Assembly: GCA_031266775.1 (NCBI GenBank)
Contig: JAISAQ010000044.1
Location: 1 to 51,282 of the forward strand
DNA length: 51,282 nt
Reading direction: 5' to 3'
DNA from: Treponema sp.
GTDB lineage: Bacteria; Spirochaetota; Spirochaetia; Treponematales; Breznakiellaceae
Positions 1 to 7,259 of the stretch are shown here, piece after piece (position 1 is the first letter of the stretch; every line of letters starts with the position of its first letter). A program made the position numbers and the translations under genes. Below the pieces are notes generated by a model that was not told where the DNA came from, did no database searches, and worked only from the letters and a program-made list of their open reading frames with translations.

Positions 1-182
1 TAGAGAATGTTATTTATTTCCCGCCCGTTTTTCAAATTCTTTTTTATTATTAATAAATCAATATCGCTTTTTTCAGTATTATCTCCTCTGGCATAAGAAC
101 CAAAAAGTATAATTTGATCCGGCGATGCCAGTGAGACTATCATAGGGATAATTTTATCAATAAAAGGCACATTTCCATCCAT
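1..182 (-). CDS. MNT-type nucleotidyltransferase (antitoxin-like), 3' end cut by window
   Basis: The minus strand from the ATG at 182 encodes 60 residues that run off the left edge. It contains the signature LFGSYARGDNTEKSDIDLLI, the G-S-x-A-R-G-x5-S-D-x-D motif of minimal nucleotidyltransferases with the two metal-binding aspartates. Such proteins are usually the antitoxin (an AMP-adding enzyme) of HEPN/MNT pairs, but the partner would lie outside the window, so pairing is not shown. The region is AT-rich compared with the core genes to the right and sits beside a vapBC remnant, consistent with an accessory toxin-antitoxin cluster. No convincing ribosome binding site is seen upstream. Confidence 0.85.
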   Translation of the reverse strand, partial: MDGNVPFIDKIIPMIVSLASPDQIILFGSYARGDNTEKSDIDLLIIKKNLKNGREINNIL

Positions 183-266
183 GTTTTTATATTAATAGAC
201 ATCTTACATCCTGTCAATATATATTTTGGCTAAATTTTCAATGATTCTGAGACAAAATTCCAGAAA

Positions 267-445
267 TATGGCACATAACGTTCCGGCTGTTTACGACGTT
301 TTGGCGGCTCAGGAGGAGAGCTTTGCGCAGCAAAGACCAGGGCTGGCAAAATTTGGGTGGAGGGAGGCGTGGGAGCGCAGCGACCTATCTGGCCGGAACC
401 CCGGAGCCGCCAAAGGCGGCGGAGCATATACAGACCTGTTATGCG
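267..445 (-). repeat. Long imperfect palindrome, attC-like candidate
   Basis: Outer boxes CATAAC (274-279) and GTTATG (438-443) are inverted repeats. Inside them TTTGGCGGCTC (300-310) pairs perfectly with GAGCCGCCAAA (404-414), with partial pairing between. This is the layout of an integron recombination site: short inverted core boxes, then an imperfect stem. On the minus strand, the direction of the vapBC genes, it ends GTTATGTGCCATA, close to GTTAGGCGCCATA on the other side of vapBC (1345-1333). At about 170 bp it is longer than most attC sites and no integrase is visible, so an unrelated dispersed palindrome is possible. The 226-543 plus-strand frame across it shows no recognisable protein. 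The rest of 183-470 shows nothing else supportable. Confidence 0.4.
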
Positions 446-470
446 ACGTAAACCCCGCTTTACAATATCT

Positions 471-1001
471 CTATATCCAACTTTCCACTTTTAATTTTTT
501 TACCCTTTTGAATTCCCTGACATTATTTGTCACAAATACATAACCTGCCCTCAAGGCTTGCGCGGCAAGTTGCATATCATATGGTCCAATAATATTTCCA
601 TCCCGTTCTAATTCAGCTCTAATGATTCCGTAAATTTCTGCATCCATAGAATCAAAACTAATTAGACTTGTTCGATAACCTTCCGGTTCTCTCACAAGTC
701 TGGCGAATTTGCCGCAAAATGGCGGCAAATTCGGCTGTTTTTATATTGAAACCGTTTTATAAGCTGTTCAGAAACTGAGGTTTCTGAACAGCTCTATTAT
801 TTCAAAAGGAGACAAAAATTTCTTTAGTGCTTCTCTGTTTTTTTCTCGATATTTGCTTTTTGACGCCCCATATTCCATTTCTGCTACTGTTATTGAGGAT
901 ATTTTAATTTCAGACGGTTGGTATTTTTCCAGCCTGTTTACTATTTCGATTGGATGTTTGTTAACAATATATATACAAATATTGGTGTCTAATAAATACA
1001 C
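471..1001 (-). pseudogene. vapC: VapC PIN-domain toxin, interrupted
   Basis: The N-terminal half (1001-768) begins MYLLDTNICIYIV and carries the first PIN acidic residues (LLDTN and VAEMEYG). It runs into an aberrant tail FRNLSF and a stop. The C-terminal half (about 660-471) resumes with FDSMDAEIYG and contains GPYDMQLAAQA and VTNNVREF, the remaining PIN motifs. Together they make a nearly complete VapC of the usual ~130 residues, split by about 135 bp of hairpin-rich DNA that shifts the frame and adds a stop. The start is a GTG that overlaps the vapB stop in TAGTG, implying translational coupling. The toxin RNase is probably inactive, because the third catalytic Asp lies beyond the stop. 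Confidence 0.85.
658..793. repeat. Small hairpin-rich insertion inside vapC
   Basis: Three successive inverted repeats are visible. AGACTTGT/ACAAGTCT spans 664-701, with an inner AACC/GGTT. A 12-bp stem spans 704-733 around AAAATG. A perfect 14-bp stem AGCTGTTCAGAAAC with a TGAG loop spans 762-793. The boundaries are inferred from where the VapC reading frame breaks and resumes, so they are good to a few bases. No ORF is present, as expected of a non-autonomous palindromic element. The 762-793 palindrome resembles one at 33546-33574. Confidence 0.65.
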
Positions 1002-1231
1002 TATTCCTTCTTTCTTTTCTGCATTTTCGGCTGATTTCTCCCGCCTATAAAATAATCATCTGAAAAATCTGTAAGACTTTTTTTAAACAAGTCCCACGGG
1101 TCATTTTTGGGGAAAATGACAATCGTATTTCCTATTTTATTTATATATAATTCTTCTCCATCTATTTGGTATTCTTTGGGGATACGTACTGCCTGACTAT
1201 TTCCACTCCTGAAGGCCTTTGTTATGAACAT
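1001..1231 (-). CDS. vapB: VapB antitoxin, AbrB/SpoVT-type
   Basis: This 76-residue protein starts MFITKAFRSGNSQAVRIPKE, the hallmark of VapB antitoxins with the swapped-hairpin AbrB DNA-binding fold. The C-terminal half (PWDLFKKSLTDF onward) is the usual toxin-neutralising tail. VapB normally binds VapC and represses its own operon. An AAGGAG ribosome site lies about 10 nt before the ATG. The stop overlaps the GTG of vapC by one base. The gene looks intact although its toxin is broken, so it may persist as a free regulator or cross-neutraliser; that last point is inference. Confidence 0.88.
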   Translation of the reverse strand: MFITKAFRSGNSQAVRIPKEYQIDGEELYINKIGNTIVIFPKNDPWDLFKKSLTDFSDDYFIGGRNQPKMQKRKKE

Positions 1232-1254
1232 CTTGTTTAATCTCCTTATTTATT

Positions 1255-1284
1255 AGTATATACGTAAATATATACAAATGTCAA
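1255..1284 (-). promoter_or_regulatory. vapBC promoter with palindromic operator
   Basis: On the minus strand a consensus -35 TTGACA (1284-1279) and a -10 TATACT (1260-1255) are separated by 18 bp. The spacer and -10 hold the inverted repeat GTATAT-N8-ATATAC (1256-1275), a good candidate for VapB(C) autorepression. It lies just upstream of the vapB ribosome site. Confidence 0.65.
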
Positions 1285-1405
1285 CAATTTTTTTGATACA
1301 ATCTTTTTGAATTTTTGGTATTTTTCGGGGTTTATGGCGCCTAACACTTGTTTTAGTGTAATCATACTACCAAACGCCACAGACCGGCACAACGCATGTT
1401 CCCCG
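1285..1405. other. Intergenic tyrA/vapB: AT-rich tract, small hairpin and attC-like core
   Basis: The plus strand at 1333-1345 reads TATGGCGCCTAAC, which matches TATGGCACATAAC at 267-279 with two differences. Next to it is a hairpin ACACT-TGTTTT-AGTGT, enclosed by TGGCG/CGCCA. No clear U-tract terminator for tyrA is seen and no coding frame is convincing. It could be the second boundary of a cassette carrying vapBC. Confidence 0.35.
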
Positions 1406-2269
1406 TCAGGTATTCATGCCGCTCCTTTTTTCACGCACGCCGCGCAGGATCTTTTCAAGCGCCTGTGCGTCCCCCGACGCGACAAGGCTTCCAATCGCGT
1501 CAAGACTTTCCCTGAAACGCCGGAGATGCTCAAGAAGTTTTTCCCTGTTTTCAATAAAAAGCTCCGTCCACATGGGCGCGTTAAGCATGGCGATGCGGGT
1601 AAGATCCTCAAAACTCCCCCCGCCGAAACGGGTAATGGAAGGGTCGTCTGCGCAGTCTACAAGGGCCGCGGCGATGACATGGCAGAGCTGGCTTGTAAAG
1701 GCTATTTTTCCGTCGTGATCCCCGGCCGTTGTTCTGGTAACGCGGCCAAACCCCATGCGGCGGAGCAGATCTTCCAGAAACGCGAGGTTTTCCTTCCTGT
1801 TTCTTGCAAGCGGGGTAAGGATGTAATTTTTTCCCCGGAAGTCACAGTGTCCGGCGTTGTCAAAACCGCCCTTTTCCGATCCCGCCATGGGGTGGCCGGG
1901 AATGAAATCGACATCGGGGCGGAATTGTTCCGCCGCAAGGACAATGCCCCCCTTGATTCCCGCTATATCGGTAACAAGCGCCCCGCTCTTAAAGTCGCCC
2001 TGATGCGCGGCGAGGAAACGGAGAAGGGAAGAGGGGTTAAGGCAGAGGAAGACAAGATCGCAGCGGGGAAGCATAAGGCGGGCCTCCCCGCCGCCGAAAC
2101 CTTCGGCGATAAGCCCCTGATCCTTTGCGGAGGCAAGGGTACGGGCGTCGGCGTCGCACGCAAGAAGGCGTTCCCGGGGGAGACCCAGGCGGGCAAACGC
2201 CATGGCGAACGCGCCTCCCATGAGCCCGAGTCCTATTATCCCCACGGTACATTCTTCAATCTTTTTCAT
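1406..2269 (-). CDS. tyrA: Prephenate dehydrogenase
   Basis: 287 residues. The N-terminal Rossmann motif VGIIGLGLMGGAFA binds NAD(P). GHPMAGSEKGG in the middle is the TyrA signature around the active site, and the helical C-terminal domain follows (SQLCHVIAAAL, then SFEDLTRIA). The enzyme converts prephenate to 4-hydroxyphenylpyruvate in tyrosine synthesis. There is no fused chorismate mutase or ACT domain. The ATG overlaps the aroF stop by four bases (ATGA), so the two are one operon. Upstream of the pair is a Phe/Tyr-rich leader with a terminator, which would control tyrA as well. Confidence 0.95.
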   Translation of the reverse strand: MKKIEECTVGIIGLGLMGGAFAMAFARLGLPRERLLACDADARTLASAKDQGLIAEGFGGGEARLMLPRCDLVFLCLNPSSLLRFLAAHQGDFKSGALVTDIAGIKGGIVLAAEQFRPDVDFIPGHPMAGSEKGGFDNAGHCDFRGKNYILTPLARNRKENLAFLEDLLRRMGFGRVTRTTAGDHDGKIAFTSQLCHVIAAALVDCADDPSITRFGGGSFEDLTRIAMLNAPMWTELFIENREKLLEHLRRFRESLDAIGSLVASGDAQALEKILRGVREKRSGMNT

Positions 2270-3291
2270 GAAATGCGCTTCCCTTCAATATCCGCGTATT
2301 TCCTTAAGGAATCCATGAGAAGGGAAAAGGCGGCGGGGGTAAGGGACTGTTCCCCGTCGCAGAGGGCCGCCTCGGGGTTGTTGTGCACTTCCACGATGAC
2401 GCCGTCGGCGCCGGCGGCAACCGCGGCCTTTGCCATGGCGGGAACCATCCAGGAAAGGCCCGTGGCGTGGCTTGGGTCCACGATTACAGGAAGGTGGCTC
2501 TGCTTCTTCAGCGCGGGCACGGCGCTTATATCAAGAACGTTCCGCGTGTAATTGTCAAAGCTCCGTATCCCCCGCTCGCAGAGTATGATCCTGCTGTTGC
2601 CCCCCGCCATAAGGTACTCCGCGGCCATGAGGAGTTCGGTAAGGGTCGAGGCAAGCCCGCGTTTTAAGAGCACGGGTTTTTTGCTGCGGCCCAGTTCGCG
2701 CAGCAAGGTAAAGTTCTGCATGTTCCGCGCCCCCACCTGAATAATATCCACATCGGCAAAGAGTTCCAGATGGTGTATTCCCATGAGTTCGGTGACGACA
2801 GGAAGCCCCGTCTCCTTTTTTGCCTCAAGAAGCAGATCCAGCCCGCCGCACCCGAGCCCCTGAAAACTGTAGGGGCTTGTACGCGGCTTAAACGCCCCGC
2901 CGCGGAGGAACGCCGCCCCGGCCTTTTTTACCGCGCGGGCAATGTCCACAATCTGCTCCCGGCTTTCCACAGAGCAGGGACCGGCGATAATCCCCAGCGT
3001 CCCGCCGCCTATCCTTGCCGTTCCCCCGGCCGTCCGTACTTCCACCGTGGTACCGGCGGGATGGAAAAGCCGGTTTGCCCTTTTGTAGGGCTCCTGTACC
3101 CGTATCACCTTTTCGACAAGATGATGGGCCATGAGGTTTTCCCCGTTGACGGCGGACGTATCCCCCACAAGGCCCAGTACTATCCGGTTTGCCCCCTGTG
3201 AGAAATGAACGGCGATCCCGTCCTTCTTGAGTGTTTCGGCGAACTGTTCGGCCTCGCCGCGGGAGACTCCCTCTTTCATCGCGACTATCAT
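2266..3291 (-). CDS. aroF: 3-deoxy-7-phosphoheptulonate synthase (DAHP synthase)
   Basis: 341 residues. Residues 1 to about 75 form a ferredoxin-like N-terminal domain as in the Thermotoga-type enzyme, where it mediates feedback inhibition. The TIM-barrel catalytic domain follows with GPCSVES, FLRGGAFKPRTSPYSFQG, KRGLAST and DPSHATG, the phosphate- and metal-binding motifs of the class I beta family. It makes the first committed shikimate intermediate from PEP and erythrose-4-phosphate. An AAGGAG site lies 6 nt before the ATG, immediately after the U-tract of the upstream terminator, so expression depends on reading through it. It is coupled to tyrA by an ATGA overlap. Confidence 0.95.
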   Translation of the reverse strand: MIVAMKEGVSRGEAEQFAETLKKDGIAVHFSQGANRIVLGLVGDTSAVNGENLMAHHLVEKVIRVQEPYKRANRLFHPAGTTVEVRTAGGTARIGGGTLGIIAGPCSVESREQIVDIARAVKKAGAAFLRGGAFKPRTSPYSFQGLGCGGLDLLLEAKKETGLPVVTELMGIHHLELFADVDIIQVGARNMQNFTLLRELGRSKKPVLLKRGLASTLTELLMAAEYLMAGGNSRIILCERGIRSFDNYTRNVLDISAVPALKKQSHLPVIVDPSHATGLSWMVPAMAKAAVAAGADGVIVEVHNNPEAALCDGEQSLTPAAFSLLMDSLRKYADIEGKRIS

Positions 3292-3303
3292 GATGCGCTC
3301 CTT

Positions 3304-3346
3304 AAAAAAAAAGGGAGACTCCCGGGCTCCGCCCGCGGAATCTCCC
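3304..3346 (-). terminator. Rho-independent terminator in the aroF leader (attenuator)
   Basis: On the minus strand a long stem starting GGGAGATTCCGCGGGC and closing GCCCGGGAGTCTCCC, with a GGA loop and few mismatches, is followed by nine T. It lies 13 nt upstream of the aroF start, inside what must be the aroF-tyrA leader. A competing pairing is visible just upstream: ACCCU can pair with AGGGA, which is the 5' arm of this stem. A further hairpin CCCGG-UGUAG-CCGGG sits on the stop codon of the leader peptide. Confidence 0.8.
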
Positions 3347-3369
3347 TTGATTACAGGGTAAGAACCCGG

Positions 3370-3453
3370 CTACACCGGGCCGTTTTCCGCGGACAGGGGA
3401 TGATAATAGCGGTAATAAAATGAAAAACCCTTCTTGTCCACGGATATGTTCAT
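3370..3453 (-). CDS. Aromatic-rich leader peptide of the aroF-tyrA operon
   Basis: A 27-codon ORF starts with ATG at 3453, preceded by an AGGA at a 7-8 nt spacing, and ends with TAG at 3370. Its centre reads GFSFYYRYYHP, so six of nine consecutive codons from the first F are Phe or Tyr. It ends 24 nt before a strong terminator that stands directly upstream of DAHP synthase. This is the classic design of amino-acid attenuation: ribosome stalling at Phe/Tyr codons when charged tRNA is scarce would favour an antiterminator. It lies 31 nt after the stop of the preceding lipoprotein gene. A promoter of its own is not convincing, so it may be read from the serS transcript. Confidence 0.7.
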   Translation of the reverse strand: MNISVDKKGFSFYYRYYHPLSAENGPV

Positions 3454-3484
3454 GATGAAATCCTGACCGAAAGCCGCCTTTTTG

Positions 3485-4381
3485 TCAACGCCGCAGCTTT
3501 GTACTGCCGTTGTAGCTGAAGGGGAGGCTGAGCGGCCTCCATCCGGGAAGGTTCCCCGCCACGGTGACGGCGCCGTCAAGCGCGACGGAGGCGTCCCTTC
3601 CCGTGGTTATCATGAGGGTAAGATCCTTTACCATCGAAAGAGAGTCTATGGAAACGGCAAGGGGAATAACGGACTTTCCTTCCGCCGCCACGGACAGGGG
3701 CGAAGGCACGCCGCCCTCGAACCAGCGCGAATTGTTCACGGCAAGATCGCAGAAAAGTTCATTGATGTTAATTGAAAACGCGTTGTCGTTTTCCACTTCA
3801 AGTTCGGCTTCGAAGTCAAGCCGGGAAAGGCTGATGTTCCTGACGCGTATCCCCTTGAAACTGACGGAAGGAAGCCTGGGCAAAGGCAGGGAGCCCGAAT
3901 GTTCAAAATTCCATGTCCTGTCCCCGAGCAGGGGAATGGCGAATGTAACGCCGATTTTTACGGTATAAGCCGCCTCGCGGCCGCCTGAAAGAGAGGCAAG
4001 GCTCCCGAAGATTCCCTCATAGGTCATGCTCACAGGCACATCCACAACCGTACCCGAGCGGGACTTAAGCGCGCCGCCGTTTTTTATGGTTCCCCTGACA
4101 AGGGAATCCTCGCCGATAAGGCATTCCCAGCTTGTCTGTGGAAAGGGAATGTCAAAGGCGTTGGGATTGATCACGTTTACTTTACAGAGCAGATCCACGC
4201 CGCTGAAATCAATGCCCGTCATTTCAACGGAATCAAGGGAAAGCTCCGGCTCCCTGAGCGCGGAACCAAGACTCCCGCAGACAGACAGCGTCACAACCAG
4301 GGCGAAGGCCGCGGAAAAAACCGCGACAGGGCGCAGGGCGGAAAACCGCGCCCCGGCGGGACGCTCCGTTTTTTTTATCAC
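3485..4381 (-). CDS. Putative LEA14/WHy-domain lipoprotein
   Basis: 298 residues. A hydrophobic N-terminal segment ends at LSVCGS, a plausible relaxed spirochaetal lipobox with Cys about 35. Two WHy (water stress and hypersensitive response/LEA-2) modules follow. The first starts near LDSVEMTGIDFSG and holds VINPNAFDIPF. The second starts near IRVRNISLSRLDF and holds VENDNAFSININ. These beta-sandwich domains occur in desiccation-related and envelope proteins; the function here is unknown. The start overlaps the serS stop by four bases (ATGA), so it is co-translated with serS. The aroF leader begins just downstream. Confidence 0.75.
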   Translation of the reverse strand: MIKKTERPAGARFSALRPVAVFSAAFALVVTLSVCGSLGSALREPELSLDSVEMTGIDFSGVDLLCKVNVINPNAFDIPFPQTSWECLIGEDSLVRGTIKNGGALKSRSGTVVDVPVSMTYEGIFGSLASLSGGREAAYTVKIGVTFAIPLLGDRTWNFEHSGSLPLPRLPSVSFKGIRVRNISLSRLDFEAELEVENDNAFSININELFCDLAVNNSRWFEGGVPSPLSVAAEGKSVIPLAVSIDSLSMVKDLTLMITTGRDASVALDGAVTVAGNLPGWRPLSLPFSYNGSTKLRR

Positions 4382-5667
4382 GATTTTCTCCTTATTCTGT
4401 CGAAGCCGGTATACGGCGCAAGGGCGCGCGGAATGCGGACGGAACCGTCGGCTTCCTGGAAATTCTCAAGCAGGGCAATGATGGCCCGCGACACCGCGAC
4501 GGCGGTTCCGTTAAGCATGTGCACATATTTATTTTTGCCGTCATCGTCGCGGTAACGGATGTTAAGGCGGCGGGCCTGGTAATCGGTGCAGTTCGATGTC
4601 GAGGTTACTTCCCCCCATTCGCCGCCGCTCTCCGGCCCCGCCCTTCCGGGCATCCACGCCTCAAGATCCCACTTGCGGTAGGCGGGCGCGCCCAAATCGC
4701 CCGTGCAGGTATCCACCACGCGGAAGGGAATGTCAAGACCGCCGAAAATTTCTTCCTCTATCGCGCGGAGTTCCTCATGAAGGCGGCCGGAATCGCCGGG
4801 GAGGCAGCAGACAAACATTTCAAGTTTGGTGAACTGATGTACGCGGTAAAGCCCCTTTGAAAACTGCCCGGCAGCTCCCGCCTCGCGGCGGAAACAGTGT
4901 GAAAGGCCCGCCATGCGGAGGGGCAGTTTTTCTTTGGGGATAATGGCGCCCGAATAATAACCCCCAAGGGTTATCTCCGCCGTCCCCACAAGACAGGCGT
5001 CTTCCCCTTCAAGCCTGTACACGTTCGATTCCTCGCCGCGCGGATTAAAGCCAATGCCTTCAAGAATTCCTTCCCGCGCAATGTCGGGGGTAATAAAGGG
5101 GGTAAAGCCCTTTTTGACAAGAATATCCAGCGCGTAGCGGATCAGCGCCAGTTCCAGAAACACGCCTTCGTTTTTAAGGTAATAAAATTTTGTTCCCGCC
5201 ACTTTGGTGCCCGAATCAAAATCGACAATATCAAGATCCTGGCCCAGCTTGACATGATCGGCGGGTTTGAAACCGAACGCGGGAATTGTGCCCGACCGCT
5301 TTACCTCAAGATTGTCCTTGTCCTCTTTTCCGACGGGAGCGTCCGGATGGGCCAGGTTGGGAATGCGGCGGGCCTCGGCCTCGAGTTCCTTTTCGACTTC
5401 GGCAAGCTCCGCTTCACAGACGTCAATATCCGCCTTGAGCCTCTTGCCCTCCCCTACAAGGGCGTCCCGCTCCGCGCCGTCCTTCGCCGCCTTTACGGCC
5501 GCGGCGTTAACATTGCGGCCGTGCTGGAGGGATTGAAGCCGGGCGGCAAGCGCCGTTTTTTTGTTGTAAAGTTCGGCGACAAGCCGGGCGTCGGCCTTCA
5601 TGAAACGGTCGGCTATATTGGCCATTACCGCGGAAAGGTTGTCAACTATGAAACGGTAATCAAGCAT
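4378..5667 (-). CDS. serS: Seryl-tRNA synthetase
   Basis: 429 residues from the ATG at 5667 (MLDYRFIVDNLSAVMANIAD), the usual SerRS start. A longer in-frame extension to 5703 lacks family support. The N-terminal coiled-coil arm (about residues 25-110) grips the tRNA-Ser long arm. Class II motif 2 is SHCFRREAGAAG, with LYRVHQFTKLEMF after it. TSTSNCTDYQARR and LNGTAVAVSRAIIALLE cover the serine pocket and motif 3. It charges tRNA-Ser with serine in the cytosol. It overlaps the downstream lipoprotein gene by 4 nt and is divergent from the HAD gene at 5730; the 62 bp between them should hold both promoters. Confidence 0.96.
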   Translation of the reverse strand: MLDYRFIVDNLSAVMANIADRFMKADARLVAELYNKKTALAARLQSLQHGRNVNAAAVKAAKDGAERDALVGEGKRLKADIDVCEAELAEVEKELEAEARRIPNLAHPDAPVGKEDKDNLEVKRSGTIPAFGFKPADHVKLGQDLDIVDFDSGTKVAGTKFYYLKNEGVFLELALIRYALDILVKKGFTPFITPDIAREGILEGIGFNPRGEESNVYRLEGEDACLVGTAEITLGGYYSGAIIPKEKLPLRMAGLSHCFRREAGAAGQFSKGLYRVHQFTKLEMFVCCLPGDSGRLHEELRAIEEEIFGGLDIPFRVVDTCTGDLGAPAYRKWDLEAWMPGRAGPESGGEWGEVTSTSNCTDYQARRLNIRYRDDDGKNKYVHMLNGTAVAVSRAIIALLENFQEADGSVRIPRALAPYTGFDRIRRKS

Positions 5668-5729
5668 GATTCCACTATACCCCATCGGTGGACATCCCGT
5701 CAATTTATGGAGTATACATAAAAGGAACC

Positions 5730-6380
5730 ATGATTACGCACATTCTGTTTGATTTGGACAACACCCTCTATTCCGCCCGCTTCGCTCTTGAGGAGGCAAC
5801 ATCCCGCCGGATACGGGCCTTTACATCGGAATGGCTCGGCGTTTCTCCCGAAGAGGCCTCCGCCATGCGCAGGGCCGCCATGAAAAACTACGGCACTACC
5901 GCCGAATGGCTCGCCGCGGAAAAGGGGCTAAAGGACATCAGTGCCTATTACAGGATCGTTCATCCGGAAGACGAGGCGGATTCCCTTTTCCCCGATCCGG
6001 CGCTGCGGCCCTTTCTTGAAAGCCTCCCCTGCCCCCTTGCCATACTGACCAATTCGCCCCTCTTTCACGCCCGCCGCATACTCGGCAAACTGGGAATAGA
6101 GGATCTCTTTTTCCGGATCTTCGATATAGAAGAGAGCGGCTTCAGGGGAAAACCGCGTCCCGAATCGTACCGGCATGCCCTTGATGTCCTTGGCGCGGAG
6201 CCGGGCACTGTCCTCTTTGTCGACGATGCGCCGGGCTATGTGGAAGGCTACCTGGCGCTGGAAAAAGACGCGAAAGGCGTACTGTTTGACGAATCAGGCC
6301 TTTACCCGGATTATCCGGGCGAACGAATAGGCAGACTGGAAGAACTGCGAACATACCTTGCCCCGCCGGTTGTTCATTAA
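5730..6380 (+). CDS. HAD-family hydrolase, pyrimidine 5'-nucleotidase-like
   Basis: 216 residues from the ATG at 5730 (MITHILFDLDNTLYSA), chosen because the FDLDNTLY nucleophile motif is normally at the very N-terminus and an AAAGGA lies just upstream. The other HAD motifs are ILTNSP (motif II), K in GKPRPESY (motif III) and VLFVDDAPG (motif IV). The all-helical cap inserted after motif I is that of the SDT1/YjjG-like group acting on nucleotides or small sugar phosphates. The substrate cannot be told from sequence. It is convergent with birA, 25 bp away. Confidence 0.82.
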   Translation: MITHILFDLDNTLYSARFALEEATSRRIRAFTSEWLGVSPEEASAMRRAAMKNYGTTAEWLAAEKGLKDISAYYRIVHPEDEADSLFPDPALRPFLESLPCPLAILTNSPLFHARRILGKLGIEDLFFRIFDIEESGFRGKPRPESYRHALDVLGAEPGTVLFVDDAPGYVEGYLALEKDAKGVLFDESGLYPDYPGERIGRLEELRTYLAPPVVH

Positions 6381-6405
6381 ACCGGACTTTCGAATGAAAA
6401 GCCGT

Positions 6406-7221
6406 TCACGTTAACTCAAGTTCGCCCGAAACAAAGGACTCTGTTTTTTCCCCGGTATCAATGAGAATTTCACCGCCGCTTCCCGTGCCTCTGAGCACCC
6501 CCCCGGTGATCTTCGCCGCGTCCCCCGTTCCGGTCCTGAAACGCACCGGCATCCCCTTTTGATAGAGCCGTTCATTGAGGCGTCCCTGCCAGGAGGGCGC
6601 GGCGGACGGCGTTTCAATTTCCCGGTACAGGCGCGGCAGCGTTTTTTCCAGCATCGCAAGGGGAGAAGGGGAAGAGGAGGGCCCAAACGCCATGGCAAGG
6701 CTTCCGGCCCTGTCCCGAAGCTCCTCCTGAAATTCACGCTGGCCCACATTGACGCCCACCCCGGTAAAAACGGCGCTTCCGTTTCCCTCGGTGAGTATGC
6801 CGGCCGTCTTTCTGTAGAGGACCGCTCCCTCTTTACGAAGCGGGATCATAACGTCGTTGGGCCATTTTACAAGGACAGGATACCGGAGATGGACGCCGCA
6901 ATCCCCGGCAAGATCCTCAACGGCAAGGGAAAGGGCAAGGCCCGCCCGCAGGGTAAGGCAGCGGGGAACGGCGTCAAACCCGCCGTAGCGGAGCAGTATC
7001 GTAAAAAAAAGATTCTTCCCCCCTTCCGCGTTCCACTTTCTGCCCCGGCTGCCGCGGGCGTGTTCCTGAAAACCCGCGCATAGCACCGTGCCGTGGGGCG
7101 CGCCGTCTTTTTCAAGGACGCGGGCCTCGTCCATGGTGCTTGACACCACGTCCCTGTAATACACCGGAGCGCCGAACGGATTTACAACGGAAAGCGTTTC
7201 CATATAGGTGTTATACCACAA
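6406..7221 (-). CDS. birA: Biotin--[acetyl-CoA-carboxylase] ligase
   Basis: 271 residues. Key motifs: SSTMDEAR, ARGSRGRKW (biotinyl-AMP binding loop), LVKWPNDV, KTAGILTE and TGVGVNV, then the small C-terminal SH3-like domain. It attaches biotin to the carrier protein of carboxylases. There is no N-terminal winged helix, so it is a ligase only and not a biotin repressor. The start used is a TTG at 7221, because GGAAGGA is spaced about 8 nt before it. An ATG at 7203 (METLSVV) lacks a ribosome site but is possible. It is divergent from thrH. Confidence 0.92.
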   Translation of the reverse strand: MWYNTYMETLSVVNPFGAPVYYRDVVSSTMDEARVLEKDGAPHGTVLCAGFQEHARGSRGRKWNAEGGKNLFFTILLRYGGFDAVPRCLTLRAGLALSLAVEDLAGDCGVHLRYPVLVKWPNDVMIPLRKEGAVLYRKTAGILTEGNGSAVFTGVGVNVGQREFQEELRDRAGSLAMAFGPSSSPSPLAMLEKTLPRLYREIETPSAAPSWQGRLNERLYQKGMPVRFRTGTGDAAKITGGVLRGTGSGGEILIDTGEKTESFVSGELELT

Positions 7222-7259
7222 ACGCTTGTCCTTCCGCCTCCCCCGTGTTACAGTATCCC

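Noticed and set aside
226..543. 105-residue plus-strand frame over the left palindrome
   Set aside because: Spans the attC-like palindrome and the antisense of the vapC end; no domain and biased composition.
1307..2551. 414-residue plus-strand open frame
   Set aside because: It is antisense to the well-supported tyrA and aroF genes and has no recognisable domain; long antisense frames are expected in this GC-rich codon usage.
3483..3488. Perfect -35 (TTGACA, minus strand) before the aromatic leader
   Set aside because: The only -10 at correct spacing (CAGGAT) overlaps the leader's ribosome site, so transcription would start too late to include it.
6406..7221. BirA as a biotin-operon repressor
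   Set aside because: The protein begins directly with the ligase domain and has no N-terminal helix-turn-helix.
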